Positions 1-6,680 of a stretch of 7,268 bases of DNA are shown here, in pieces. Origin of the DNA: Bacteroidales bacterium (lineage in GTDB: Bacteria; Bacteroidota; Bacteroidia; Bacteroidales; DTU049); assembly GCA_018432645.1 (NCBI GenBank), contig JAHDSP010000056.1, positions 1 to 7,268 on the forward strand. The letters are read 5' to 3'. The first letter of the stretch is position 1, and every line of letters begins with the position of its first letter. The notes under the pieces were generated by a model. It was given only the letters and a program-made list of their open reading frames with translations, was not told where the DNA came from and searched no databases. The position numbers and the translations under genes are program-made.

Positions 1-1
1 A

Positions 2-313
2 AATATACAAGCCAAAGAACTTAGGAGAAAAGAGGTAATAAAAAATAAAAAGAGTAAAAATGATTTGTATGGATTGACAGCCATAGAGAAGCATACAGGC
101 ATATTTGTGAATTGGATAAACTATAAATTCAGAGGTGTAGCATCCAAATACTTGCAAAGCTACATAATGTGGTATATAATAAAACACAAATATTTATTAA
201 AGAAATTGATAGAAGATGTAGGCAGGATGCTGAATTTAGCTTCATCGGATCGGCAAGCATGGTATGTGTATATGGAGCTAAGATTAAATCCAATATTGAT
301 TTTAAAAGATTAA
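2..313 (+). CDS. C-terminal part of an IS1595/ISXO2-like transposase (runs off left edge)
   Basis: The frame is open from the left edge to TAA at 311-313, about 103 codons; the N-terminus and any start lie outside the window. Visible features are a lysine-rich stretch, then HTGIFVNWINYKFRGVASKY followed by LQSYIMWY, and a tail with SSDRQAWYVYMEL. The FRGVASKYLQxY block followed by a helical stretch and a late AWxxY motif resembles, from memory, the end of IS1595-type transposases in Bacteroidota. There a third catalytic Asn or Glu lies just before this block, and the N in VNWIN could be it (inference). It would act as a DNA transposase in the cytoplasm. No terminal inverted repeat could be confirmed because the other end is missing. 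An internal TTG at 65 could be read as a start but would cut into the domain, so the longer open frame is preferred. It may be an intact gene end or a remnant. The family name is moderately uncertain. Confidence 0.55.
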   Translation, partial: NIQAKELRRKEVIKNKKSKNDLYGLTAIEKHTGIFVNWINYKFRGVASKYLQSYIMWYIIKHKYLLKKLIEDVGRMLNLASSDRQAWYVYMELRLNPILILKD

Positions 314-320
314 TCTTTTA
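303..320. repeat. 18-bp perfect palindrome at the transposase stop
   Basis: TAAAAGATTAATCTTTTA is a perfect no-loop palindrome that contains the transposase stop codon. It ends one base before the TTG taken as the upstream promoter element of rsmE. A palindrome without a loop fits a dimeric protein binding site better than a terminator. It could also be part of the insertion-sequence end. Which is right cannot be told from the window. Confidence 0.6.
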
Positions 321-321
321 C

Positions 322-353
322 TTGCCCATTCTCATTTTTTCCCCTTACCTTTG
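322..353 (+). promoter_or_regulatory. Bacteroidota-type promoter of rsmE
   Basis: TTG at 322-324 is followed after 21 bp by TACCTTTG at 346-353, matching the TTG/TAnnTTTG consensus of Bacteroidota housekeeping promoters. The rsmE ATG follows 13 nt after the box, so the 5' leader should be only a few bases. It lies directly behind the transposase gene, so rsmE and the DUF4159 gene are probably transcribed from here as a two-gene unit. Confidence 0.6.
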
Positions 354-366
354 TATAACTTTTTTT

Positions 367-1065
367 ATGAATATCTTTTTCCTAGAAAATATTTCCGATA
401 TTAACAAAATCAATGGTGATACTTTTAAGCATCTTAAAGCACACCATGTCCGCATTAATGACATCATTTATTTTACTGATGGGAAAGGTACTTTAGCTAA
501 GGCTGTGATTTCTGATTTCTCTAAACAATCTATTACTGCTCATATTTTGGAAACACAGTTGATGCCATTACCTAAAACTAATTCTACTCTTTTTGCTCCT
601 TTATTAAAGCAATCAGAAAGGTTTGATTGGATGATAGAAAAAGCTGTTGAGTTAGGTGTCAGTAATATAATTCCTATAATTACTGAGCTTACCATCAAAT
701 CATCTGTTAAAATCTCTAGATTGCAAAATATCATAAAAGCAGCTAGTCTACAATCTCTGAAATATTACTTTCCTACTATTTCTGAACCGATTGTATTCGA
801 TGAAGCTATTAAATTAAATAAAAGTTCCAAACGTGTGATAGCTTATTGTGGTGATGAAATACAAAAATTAGATCTATTCGAATGTATGAATGCTAATGAA
901 GATGTTTCCATTTTTATAGGACCAGAGGGAGATTTTACTTCTGAAGAAATTAATAAAGCTATTGCTTATGGTATAATACCTGTGTCTTTAGGGCATCAAC
1001 GTCTCAGAAGTGAAACTGCTGCTATTTTTAGTTTATCTATTTTTGCATTAAAAAATCATCTATGA
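367..1065 (+). CDS. rsmE: 16S rRNA (uracil(1498)-N3)-methyltransferase RsmE
   Basis: RsmE methylates N3 of U1498 in helix 44 of 16S rRNA, using SAM, on the assembled 30S subunit in the cytoplasm. The 232-aa product begins MNIFFLENI, as Bacteroidota RsmE proteins do, with a PUA-like N-terminal domain (about 1-70) and a SPOUT knot domain. Motifs seen are ERFDWMIEKAVELGV (84-98), AASLQSLK (125-132), IGPEG (184-188) and the knot motif SLGHQRLRSETAA (207-219), which binds SAM. The frame stays open upstream to 169, but the ATG at 367 is chosen because the extension would overlap the transposase end, adds residues unlike the family, and lies before a promoter match at 322-353. The stop overlaps the next start by ATGA, indicating translational coupling. 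Length and motifs are normal; the identification is firm. Confidence 0.95.
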   Translation: MNIFFLENISDINKINGDTFKHLKAHHVRINDIIYFTDGKGTLAKAVISDFSKQSITAHILETQLMPLPKTNSTLFAPLLKQSERFDWMIEKAVELGVSNIIPIITELTIKSSVKISRLQNIIKAASLQSLKYYFPTISEPIVFDEAIKLNKSSKRVIAYCGDEIQKLDLFECMNANEDVSIFIGPEGDFTSEEINKAIAYGIIPVSLGHQRLRSETAAIFSLSIFALKNHL

Positions 1066-1721
1066 AACGGTTATTAATAATTTTTTTAATTTTAAGCTCT
1101 TCTTTAGTTTTTGCACAAAACAAAGTTTATAGTGTCAAGGTAGCATTATTAAAGTATTCAGGTGGTGGAGATTGGTATGCTAATCCTACTTCTTTGCCAA
1201 ATCTTGCTATATTTTGTAATCAAACAATTAATACCAATATAGATCCTAATATTCCTGAGGTAGAGCCTGGTTCTCAAGATATTTTTAATTATCCATTTAT
1301 CCATATGACTGGTCATGGTAATGTCATATTTTCTGACCAAGAAGCTGCAAATCTTAGAAAATATTTAGAATCAGGTGGTTTTTTGCATATTGATGATAAT
1401 TATGGTATGGATCCGTTTATTCGACCACAAATTAAAAAAATTTTCCCAGATATCGAGCTTATAGAATTGCCTCCCTCCCATCCTATTTTTAGTCAATATT
1501 TTAATTTCCCCAATGGATTACCCAAAATTCATGAACATGATGGTAAAGCTCCTCAAGCTTTTGGTATTATTCTTAATGGTAGATTAGTTTTGCTATACAC
1601 TTATGAATGTGATCTGGGCGATGGTTGGGAAAGTGAAGAAGTACACAATGATCCTCCTGAGGTTAGGCTAAAAGCTCTACAAATGGGTGCTAATATCATT
1701 CATTATGCTTTCAATTTATAA
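1062..1721 (+). CDS. Secreted DUF4159 family protein
   Basis: This 219-aa protein is of unknown function. Residues 1-18 form a signal peptide (MKRLLIIFLILSSSLVFA) with likely cleavage before QN, so the mature protein should be periplasmic or otherwise exported. The mature part carries the conserved DUF4159 blocks: KYSGGGDWYANP (31-42), HMTGHGN (81-87), GGFLHIDDNYGMDPF (105-119), LPKIHEHDGKAP (153-164) and YECDLGDGWE (181-190). The many conserved Asp, His and Gly residues suggest a folded binding or enzymatic domain, with a glutamine-amidotransferase-like fold being one idea for this family, but nothing shows a reaction. Its ATG overlaps the rsmE stop (ATGA), so it is in the same operon. The pairing of a cytoplasmic rRNA enzyme with a secreted protein looks like shared expression rather than a common pathway. 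Length is typical for the family. Confidence 0.9.
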   Translation: MKRLLIIFLILSSSLVFAQNKVYSVKVALLKYSGGGDWYANPTSLPNLAIFCNQTINTNIDPNIPEVEPGSQDIFNYPFIHMTGHGNVIFSDQEAANLRKYLESGGFLHIDDNYGMDPFIRPQIKKIFPDIELIELPPSHPIFSQYFNFPNGLPKIHEHDGKAPQAFGIILNGRLVLLYTYECDLGDGWESEEVHNDPPEVRLKALQMGANIIHYAFNL

Positions 1722-1724
1722 GTA

Positions 1725-3098
1725 TTAATTATCTATTTCTTTCATAATTCTCCATTCTGCTGGATAGTAATTATTTATCCTACCACCATTTATTATTTTA
1801 ATCCATCCTAATGCTAAATTTTGGAATTTTACTAAATAAATGCCTTCGTCAGCTTCTATAGTGAAAGATATTTTTTGTAAATATGATTGTGCTTCAGATA
1901 AGCTAAGTGTGATGCTCTGTATATCTGATGATTTATAAATGGATAGAGCAAATTGTGGTGATGGTATTTGTTTTTTTTCTTCTATGTAATTAGTCCCAAT
2001 AGTCAATATCTTTCCATTAAAGTAAATAAAATCTTTTTCGAACCAATCTTCAATTTTTTTTGTAATCAAATTAATGTTTTTTCTCCATTTTTTTAGTTTT
2101 AAATCTTCAGTTAGATTAATATAATCGACCTTATCAAGTTTATTAATTGAAGTTAATTTTATTGGATTTAAGTTTTTTTTATTTGAGTGATTTATTTGCT
2201 TAATCTCATTATTGAAATTATTCTTCTTGAAAATCGCATAATAAAAACCCTCTGATTTGGATAAATGAGGAAAAAATCTATATCCGTATTCAGATGTTAC
2301 AATTCCCCACTCTGATGGTATTTGCAATTTTATTTTTTCGAAACCATTCTCGATGATCCATTTAGCTATTTCTTCATTTTCTTCAGAGGTAAAAGAGCAT
2401 GTACTATAAATCAGATAACCATCTTTTGGGATTATATCAAAAATTTTTTTTAAAATATCTTTTTGTCTTTTCACACATTGATAGATATAATTTAATGAAA
2501 AATTATCTTGCCATGCTTGGTATTTCCTAAAAAAACCACTTCCTGTGCATGGAGCATCTAATAATACTATGTCAAATTGATTTTTTAAATCAATAAAATC
2601 ATCTATCTTAGCATTAGATACTATGTAATTAGCTCGCCCCCATTTAGCTAAATTATATTCTAATACTTTTGCTCTATTGTTATTAACGTCATTTGCCCAA
2701 AGAATAGAATTATCACTAATCTGCGAATCAATAATGATAGATTTGCCTCCAGGAGCTGCTGCTATATCTAATATTTTTACATTGTCTAAAACATTTAAAT
2801 TTTTTAATATAAAATCAATGAACATAGATGCTGGATCCATTACATAATAAGCTCCTGCATAGAATAAAGGATCTTTATAAAAATCTGGTCTATTGCTCAG
2901 ATAATATGCCTCATCGCACCATTGTATTTTTTCAGCTAATGGTAAATAATCTTGTAAATTTTCTAATTTTTTGAATGGATTTATTTTAATTGCTACATTT
3001 GCACTTTCATCAAAGGAATTTATAAATTCAGTTGTATCAATTTCACAATATTTTTCTATAGATTTAATAAGTATGGTAGCAATATCTTGTTTTATCAT
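1725..3098 (-). CDS. rsmF: RsmF-like rRNA cytosine-C5 methyltransferase (NOL1/NOP2/Sun family)
   Basis: This enzyme is predicted to transfer a methyl group from SAM to C5 of a cytosine in 16S rRNA (RsmF modifies C1407 in E. coli; the target here is inferred). The 457-aa protein has an N-terminal RNA-binding segment (about 1-85), the SAM-binding motif ILDIAAAPGGKS (109-120), motif IV DAPCTGSG (181-188, C184, thought to release the product) and motif VI YSTCSFTSEE (231-240, C234, the nucleophile). After a variable Asn/Lys-rich linker (about 305-345) comes a C-terminal PUA-like domain ending GGRINNYYPAEWR (438-450), as in Bacteroidota RsmF proteins. Both catalytic cysteines are present, so it should be active. 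It faces the DUF4159 gene tail to tail with 3 bp between stops, leaving no separate terminator. The family is certain; the symbol is less so, since related enzymes differ in target base. Confidence 0.9.
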   Translation of the reverse strand: MIKQDIATILIKSIEKYCEIDTTEFINSFDESANVAIKINPFKKLENLQDYLPLAEKIQWCDEAYYLSNRPDFYKDPLFYAGAYYVMDPASMFIDFILKNLNVLDNVKILDIAAAPGGKSIIIDSQISDNSILWANDVNNNRAKVLEYNLAKWGRANYIVSNAKIDDFIDLKNQFDIVLLDAPCTGSGFFRKYQAWQDNFSLNYIYQCVKRQKDILKKIFDIIPKDGYLIYSTCSFTSEENEEIAKWIIENGFEKIKLQIPSEWGIVTSEYGYRFFPHLSKSEGFYYAIFKKNNFNNEIKQINHSNKKNLNPIKLTSINKLDKVDYINLTEDLKLKKWRKNINLITKKIEDWFEKDFIYFNGKILTIGTNYIEEKKQIPSPQFALSIYKSSDIQSITLSLSEAQSYLQKISFTIEADEGIYLVKFQNLALGWIKIINGGRINNYYPAEWRIMKEIDN

Positions 3099-3116
3099 AT
3101 TTTATTAATTTATTTA

Positions 3117-3124
3117 CAAATTTA
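3117..3124 (-). promoter_or_regulatory. Possible -7 box for the RsmF-like gene
   Basis: On the minus strand TAAATTTG matches TAnnTTTG and lies 18 nt before the ATG at 3098. No TTG is found at the proper upstream distance, so this is a half-match and could be chance in AT-rich DNA. Confidence 0.35.
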
Positions 3125-3153
3125 CTAAAATAATCTTTTTGTTTAAATCCTTG

Positions 3154-3183
3154 TTGTAACATTGCCCAAATTTTGTACCTTTG
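3154..3183 (+). promoter_or_regulatory. Bacteroidota-type promoter inside the divergent intergenic region
   Basis: TTG (3154-3156) and TACCTTTG (3176-3183) are separated by 19 bp, the preferred spacing. The -7 box is identical to that of rsmE. It lies 210 bp before the lipoprotein gene, which has its own nearer promoter match, so it likely drives either a long leader or a separate short transcript covering the small ORF and stem-loop that follow. Confidence 0.5.
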
Positions 3184-3195
3184 TTCTACGGTTAA

Positions 3196-3294
3196 ATGTT
3201 TCATCTTTGTAACTTTTTAAGGGAAAGAGGCCAAAGTAAAGCATTTATTCCATCAAGGCAAAGGGGAAAAGCTTTTTTCTCCTTTGACTTGTAA
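3196..3294 (+). CDS. Possible 32-aa small ORF or leader peptide
   Basis: ATG at 3196 opens 32 codons ending in TAA at 3292-3294. The peptide begins MFHLCNFLRERG and ends KAFFSFDL; six of 32 residues are Phe and seven are Arg or Lys. It is not recognised. Support for it being real is positional: the ATG is 12 nt after a good promoter -7 box, the same geometry as rsmE (13 nt). Its last third is made of the two arms of a strong stem-loop (3254-3291), so the sequence may instead be conserved for RNA structure, with the ORF incidental. A leader-peptide role for the lipoprotein gene downstream is possible but unproven. Confidence 0.25.
   Translation: MFHLCNFLRERGQSKAFIPSRQRGKAFFSFDL
3254..3291. 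other. Long stem-loop in intergenic region (possible terminator, attenuator or small-RNA end)
   Basis: CAAG 3254-3257 pairs with CTTG 3288-3291. After one G/A mismatch, CAAAGG 3259-3264 pairs with CCTTTG 3281-3286, then G3265 wobbles with T3280, G3266 pairs with C3279, and AAAA 3267-3270 pairs with TTTT 3275-3278, leaving a GCTT loop. That is 16 pairs with one mismatch, much stronger than anything else seen between genes here. The plus strand continues with TAAAATAATTTTCTTTT, a broken U-rich stretch, so it could end a transcript started near 3190, giving an RNA of about 110 nt. Confidence 0.55.
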
Positions 3295-3344
3295 AATAAT
3301 TTTCTTTTATCTTTTAGTTCCTCTGAAAAAGTTTCATTAATTAC

Positions 3345-3377
3345 TTGAATTTAGTATTTAAAAAAACAATATATTTG
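3345..3377 (+). promoter_or_regulatory. Promoter of the lipoprotein gene
   Basis: TATATTTG at 3370-3377 matches the -7 consensus and lies 15 nt before the ATG at 3393. TTG at 3345-3347 is 22 bp upstream of it, slightly longer than the preferred spacing. The short leader is purely A-rich with no Shine-Dalgarno sequence, as is usual in Bacteroidota. Confidence 0.5.
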
Positions 3378-3392
3378 TAAAAACTAAAAAAA

Positions 3393-4640
3393 ATGAAAAA
3401 ATTCTATTTAATTTTTGCCATTATAATCACTATTTCTTGCTTTTTATCTTGCAAAAATGCTAAATGTGTTTATTGTAGTGCAGAATATAAAGGTGAATTC
3501 ATTGACAGTATAAAATTAGCAAACACACAATATTATTATTCTGCATACATACCAATGCGTCATAAACTAAAAAAATTGCCCACCTTTATTTTTTTTGATC
3601 CCCATGCACATCCCGAAATTGCATTGAAAAAATATCAAAATATTGCAGATAGTTTAGGTATCATTTTAGTAGGTTACAATCTATCATCTAATGAGACACC
3701 AGCTAATTTTTCATTATCCTATTTCAAACGTTTTATCAGAGATATTAATCGGAAATTACCTATAGATACTTCCCGATTATTTTTCTTTGGTTTCTCTGGT
3801 GGTAGTAGAATAGCTACTATGATACAAGAACAATATCATATAGCTAAAGGCATTATTCTATCTGGAGCATCTGCTTATAATCAAAATTTTCTTACTAATA
3901 ATTTAACACCCATAATTCATATTGTTGGATTGTATGATTTTAATTTTACTGAAATATTTCCTATTTTTACTCAAAATATTAATTCTAATAATATGGGATT
4001 TATATTTTTTAGCGGTAAACATGATTGGCCTCCACAGAATATTGCTAACTTGTCAATGCTTATGTTATTAAATAAAAAAAATAAAACTATTGATTTACAA
4101 AATTCTTTCGATTCTATTCCTCATTATTTCCTCTATCCTACCCTTTTAAGTTTGCAAAATTTTAATTTAAAAGTTCCTACATCTATGATTAATGAATCAC
4201 AACGTATTTTTACAAATACAACCATGCCTTTATTATCAGAGATTGTAGATTTGGAATGGTCTAAACAACAAAATATTATCAAATATTTCCAAAATGCTGA
4301 TGATGAAGCTTTAATCGAAATGATAGATTCTCTCAGAGCAATGAAGCTAAATACAAATAATATAAATGACGAAATGAATTATGCACTTTCTCAACGTTTA
4401 TTAGCTTATATTGGAATCGTTTCGTATTCATTTACTGTAAATCTATATCAACAAAATAGCCCTTTATTGCCAAAAATTTTAAAGATTTATGAATATGTAG
4501 AACCTACCAATAAAGATATGTTATATTTTCAAGTGAAATGGTACCAAAGAATAATGGACACTAGCAAGGTTAATTATTATATCAATAAAGGCAACTCTCT
4601 ATATCCAGATTTTGAAAAATTGATCAATTTCAAAAAATAA
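3393..4640 (+). CDS. Putative lipoprotein with alpha/beta-hydrolase (esterase-like) domain
   Basis: No specific family is recognised for this 415-aa protein. Residues 1-20 form a hydrophobic signal ending in FLSC, so C20 is the likely lipidated residue (C16, in TISC, is an alternative); it should be membrane-anchored on the outside of the cell. Residues about 45-225 look like an alpha/beta hydrolase of the esterase or PHB-depolymerase-like sort. LPTFIFFDPHAHP (62-74) would form the strand and oxyanion region, GFSGGS (133-138) the nucleophile elbow with S135, GLYDF (179-183) the acid D182, and FSGKHDWPP (206-214) supplies H210, a complete candidate triad. Residues 230-415 are mostly helical without clear motifs and may form TPR-like repeats (inference). 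The natural substrate is unknown. It is apparently monocistronic, with its own promoter match and an unrelated opposing unit downstream. Confidence 0.75.
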   Translation: MKKFYLIFAIIITISCFLSCKNAKCVYCSAEYKGEFIDSIKLANTQYYYSAYIPMRHKLKKLPTFIFFDPHAHPEIALKKYQNIADSLGIILVGYNLSSNETPANFSLSYFKRFIRDINRKLPIDTSRLFFFGFSGGSRIATMIQEQYHIAKGIILSGASAYNQNFLTNNLTPIIHIVGLYDFNFTEIFPIFTQNINSNNMGFIFFSGKHDWPPQNIANLSMLMLLNKKNKTIDLQNSFDSIPHYFLYPTLLSLQNFNLKVPTSMINESQRIFTNTTMPLLSEIVDLEWSKQQNIIKYFQNADDEALIEMIDSLRAMKLNTNNINDEMNYALSQRLLAYIGIVSYSFTVNLYQQNSPLLPKILKIYEYVEPTNKDMLYFQVKWYQRIMDTSKVNYYINKGNSLYPDFEKLINFKK

Positions 4641-4811
4641 AAATAATGATTAAATAACGTTTTGAGTGGATAAATTATTTAGATTAATATTTAACTGCCC
4701 AATTGTTGTTATTAATTCACATATGCACACAAATAAGAACAAAGTGCAATTTTTAAGCCTTTTAATCTTTACCCATACAAAAAGTTATTGAACAAATAAA
4801 ATTAATTTTCT
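4641..4811. other. Spacer with an imperfect inverted repeat
   Basis: No gene is seen here. TTGTTGTTATT (4703-4713) and AATAAGAACAA (4732-4742) are inverted repeats matching at 10 of 11 positions around an 18-nt loop. It lies between the lipoprotein stop and the end of the opposing methyltransferase gene, so it could help end transcription from either side, but it is AT-rich, has a long loop and is weak. Confidence 0.3.
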
Positions 4812-4844
4812 TTTGCCTTGTTGCTAACAAACGGTATATTTTTG
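4812..4844 (+). promoter_or_regulatory. Orphan plus-strand promoter facing into the restriction-modification unit
   Basis: TTTG (4812-4815), a 21-bp spacer and TATTTTTG (4837-4844) make the fullest match to the Bacteroidota promoter consensus in the window. The spacer contains TTGTTGCTAACAA (4818-4830), a small inverted repeat with 5-bp arms. Transcription would start near 4851 and run antisense into the DNA methyltransferase gene. No plus-strand gene follows, so it either makes antisense RNA or is left over from a gene cut off by insertion of the unit. Confidence 0.5.
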
Positions 4845-4856
4845 TAGCCAGTAACT

Positions 4857-4880
4857 ATGTCTATTTCATTAGAGGTTTAA
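4857..4880 (+). pseudogene. Possible cut-off gene start behind the orphan promoter
   Basis: ATG at 4857 is 12 nt after the orphan -7 box, the same distance as at other genes here, but the frame reads only MSISLEV before TAA at 4878-4880. That stop overlaps the methyltransferase stop (4877-4879 on the other strand). This looks like the first codons of a gene whose body has been replaced. It may equally be chance, as seven codons carry no family signal. Confidence 0.25.
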
Positions 4881-5812
4881 CGATTAAAATAAAAACTTTT
4901 AAAATTTTTATTAAAAATCTTTGTTTGTTTTAATAGAGGTTCAACTCTTTTCTCTGCAAGTGCAATATATTCTTTGCTTATGTCGTAACCTACAAACTTT
5001 CTGTCTGTTTTTAAAGCAGCAACAGCAGTTGTTCCACTACCCATAAATGGGTCAAGAACTATGTCCCCTTTAAACGAATAAAGTTGAATTAACCTATACG
5101 GTAATTCTTCTGGAAATGGTGCAGGATGTCCGATTTTTTTAGCACTCTCTGCATTTATTGTCCAAATAGATTTTGTCCATTCCATGAACTGCTCTTTTGA
5201 AATGGTGTTTTCTTTTTTACCTTTTTCTCTCTTATAATCACCTTTAGAAAAAACCAAAATATATTCATGTATGTCTCTCAATATTGGATTGGATGCACTT
5301 TGCCAACTACCCCAAGCTGTCGAAGGACTTGCACTTGCAGCTTTATTCCAAATAATTTCTCCACGCATATTAAAACCAATATCTATCATAATTTTTGAAA
5401 TATAGTCAGATAAAGGTATATATGGTTTTCTGCCAAGATTCGCAACATTTATACAAGCACGACCACCATTTACTAAAACTCTATAAGTTTCTTTAAAAGC
5501 ATTTTCTAAGAATTGCAAATACTCTTTTAATGATAAGTCTTCGTCATACTCTTTAGAAACATTATAAGGTGGTGAAGTAATCATTAAATGAACTGAATTG
5601 TCGGGCAACTCTTTCATATTCTCTGCTGTACCCAGAATAAATTTGTTTTCTAATTCTTTAGGAAAGTCATTTTCTTTTTTATCAAAGATTTTTTTATCGT
5701 CAAGTTCCTTGTAAAGTTTAGAATTATAAAATTTTGAGCTGTCGTGGTTAATTCTTCCATTCGTTCCGAAAGCACTTGTTTCTGTTCCTTTTGGTCTTTT
5801 CATTTTAGCCAC
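4877..5812 (-). CDS. Type II DNA methyltransferase, beta class, probably N4-cytosine
   Basis: This is the modification enzyme of the unit: it should methylate an amino group in the recognition sequence with SAM and so protect host DNA from the neighbouring endonuclease. The 311-aa protein has the catalytic motif IV TSPPYNV (79-85) early, the HPAPFPEELP block (229-238) and the SAM motif VLDPFMGSGTT (252-262) late. Motif IV before motif I defines the beta class, and SPPY rather than DPPY favours N4-methylcytosine over N6-methyladenine. The N-terminal stretch TSAFGTNGRINHDSSKFY (12-29) and ASASPSTAWGSW (159-170) are typical of a widespread group of stand-alone or R-M-linked enzymes. The GTG at 5812 overlaps the endonuclease end by 8 bp; an ATG three codons later (5803) would sit one base after its stop and is an equally good start. 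Specificity cannot be read from the sequence. Confidence 0.9.
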   Translation of the reverse strand: MAKMKRPKGTETSAFGTNGRINHDSSKFYNSKLYKELDDKKIFDKKENDFPKELENKFILGTAENMKELPDNSVHLMITSPPYNVSKEYDEDLSLKEYLQFLENAFKETYRVLVNGGRACINVANLGRKPYIPLSDYISKIMIDIGFNMRGEIIWNKAASASPSTAWGSWQSASNPILRDIHEYILVFSKGDYKREKGKKENTISKEQFMEWTKSIWTINAESAKKIGHPAPFPEELPYRLIQLYSFKGDIVLDPFMGSGTTAVAALKTDRKFVGYDISKEYIALAEKRVEPLLKQTKIFNKNFKSFYFNR

Positions 5813-6665
5813 GGATTAAAATTAGAAATTTTTCTGCTTTTGCAATGTCTGTGTTCTCTTGACTTGCTATTCTTATAATTTCTCCAAGTTTAGATTTTGA
5901 AATCATTGAAGAAAAGTAGTTCATATCATTGGTTAAAAGTTCTTTACAATTATTTAAGAGTTGCACTTTGCCTAAAATCGTTTGAAAACCTAATTTTGGT
6001 GTATTTTTAATGTAGTCAGAATCTGTTGGATTAGGGTTTAAAGACCAAAAACCTTGGATTACTCCCAAAGTTTTAAGAAAGTCCACTTTTTTTATATAGC
6101 TATCGGTTATCGGGCTGTTACCTAAAACAACTATAGGAATTTTTGTTGAATCGATTCCTGATACACGAATATTAATTAATTTTCCAATGGCTTTAAGCAT
6201 TGAGTCAGAACGCAGTAATCCTGGATTTCCTTTGTGTTGTTTGTAGTCGCCCACATATTCAACTTTGTTTGGATGAGTGTATTTGTAATTTGAAACAATA
6301 CTCATTTTAATTTCAAAAATTAGTTTTATGTTTTCTGATTTTTGAAAAGTGCTATTTGTTGTGCAAAATGCAAGGTCTGCACTTGACCGTTTCGATAATC
6401 CAAGTTCATCGCATACTACACTATTAACTGCGTGCAGTCCAAATTCATTGGCAATTGGTTCAAAAAGTGTTTTACACCATTTTTCAGTATATTGTCCTAT
6501 TAACGAGTTTCTGCTCTGTAAAGTTTTACCTTCTGCATCTGAACCTTTTGGTACATAAGCAAAGTATCCACCTTGCAAGTTATAAAATAATTGTTCTGGA
6601 GAAGCAAAATTCTTTAGAGCTTCAGTAAAAAATTGAATCTCAGTATCGCTATTCCAAAGTGTCAT
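5805..6665 (-). CDS. Type II restriction endonuclease, PD-(D/E)xK type
   Basis: This 286-aa protein lies directly upstream of, and overlaps, a DNA methyltransferase, which marks it as the cognate endonuclease cutting unmethylated DNA at the same site. Within it, SADLAF (D97) and LIFEIK (E118, K120) give a D-x20-E-x-K arrangement at the end of two predicted strands, the usual metal-binding catalytic core. IGQYTEKWCKTLF (56-68), with E61, may supply an additional helix residue. The block VVCDELGLSKRSSADLAF (83-100) looks family-specific, but no named enzyme is recognised, so the recognition site is unknown. The ATG at 6665 lies 15 nt behind a promoter -7 box and no in-frame upstream start is evident. 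Endonuclease-first order means both genes rise together after entry, so control of timing must come from promoter or translation; no C-protein gene is present. Confidence 0.8.
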   Translation of the reverse strand: MTLWNSDTEIQFFTEALKNFASPEQLFYNLQGGYFAYVPKGSDAEGKTLQSRNSLIGQYTEKWCKTLFEPIANEFGLHAVNSVVCDELGLSKRSSADLAFCTTNSTFQKSENIKLIFEIKMSIVSNYKYTHPNKVEYVGDYKQHKGNPGLLRSDSMLKAIGKLINIRVSGIDSTKIPIVVLGNSPITDSYIKKVDFLKTLGVIQGFWSLNPNPTDSDYIKNTPKLGFQTILGKVQLLNNCKELLTNDMNYFSSMISKSKLGEIIRIASQENTDIAKAEKFLILIRG

Positions 6666-6680
6666 TATATTTTCTTTTTA

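Noticed and set aside
169..366. Upstream in-frame extension of rsmE giving a 298-aa protein
   Set aside because: It overlaps the transposase end in another frame, is unlike RsmE N-termini, and the promoter and MNIFFLENI start fit the ATG at 367.
540..734. Minus-strand frame inside rsmE
   Set aside because: Shadow of the rsmE coding sequence with no family resemblance.
1158..1340. Minus-strand frame inside the DUF4159 gene
   Set aside because: Shadow of a strongly conserved coding region.
4888..4912. AATAAAAA/TTTTTATT inverted repeat near the end of the DNA methyltransferase gene as a terminator
   Set aside because: All A/T, lies within coding sequence, and such repeats are expected by chance in this composition.
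6349..6558. Plus-strand frame inside the endonuclease gene
   Set aside because: Antisense shadow of the endonuclease; no promoter or recognisable domain.
4877..6665. Foreign origin of the R-M genes judged from base composition
   Set aside because: Hand counts of sample lines vary from about 20 to 37% GC in the R-M genes and from about 18 to 32% in the RsmF-like gene, so the difference is not clear enough to use.
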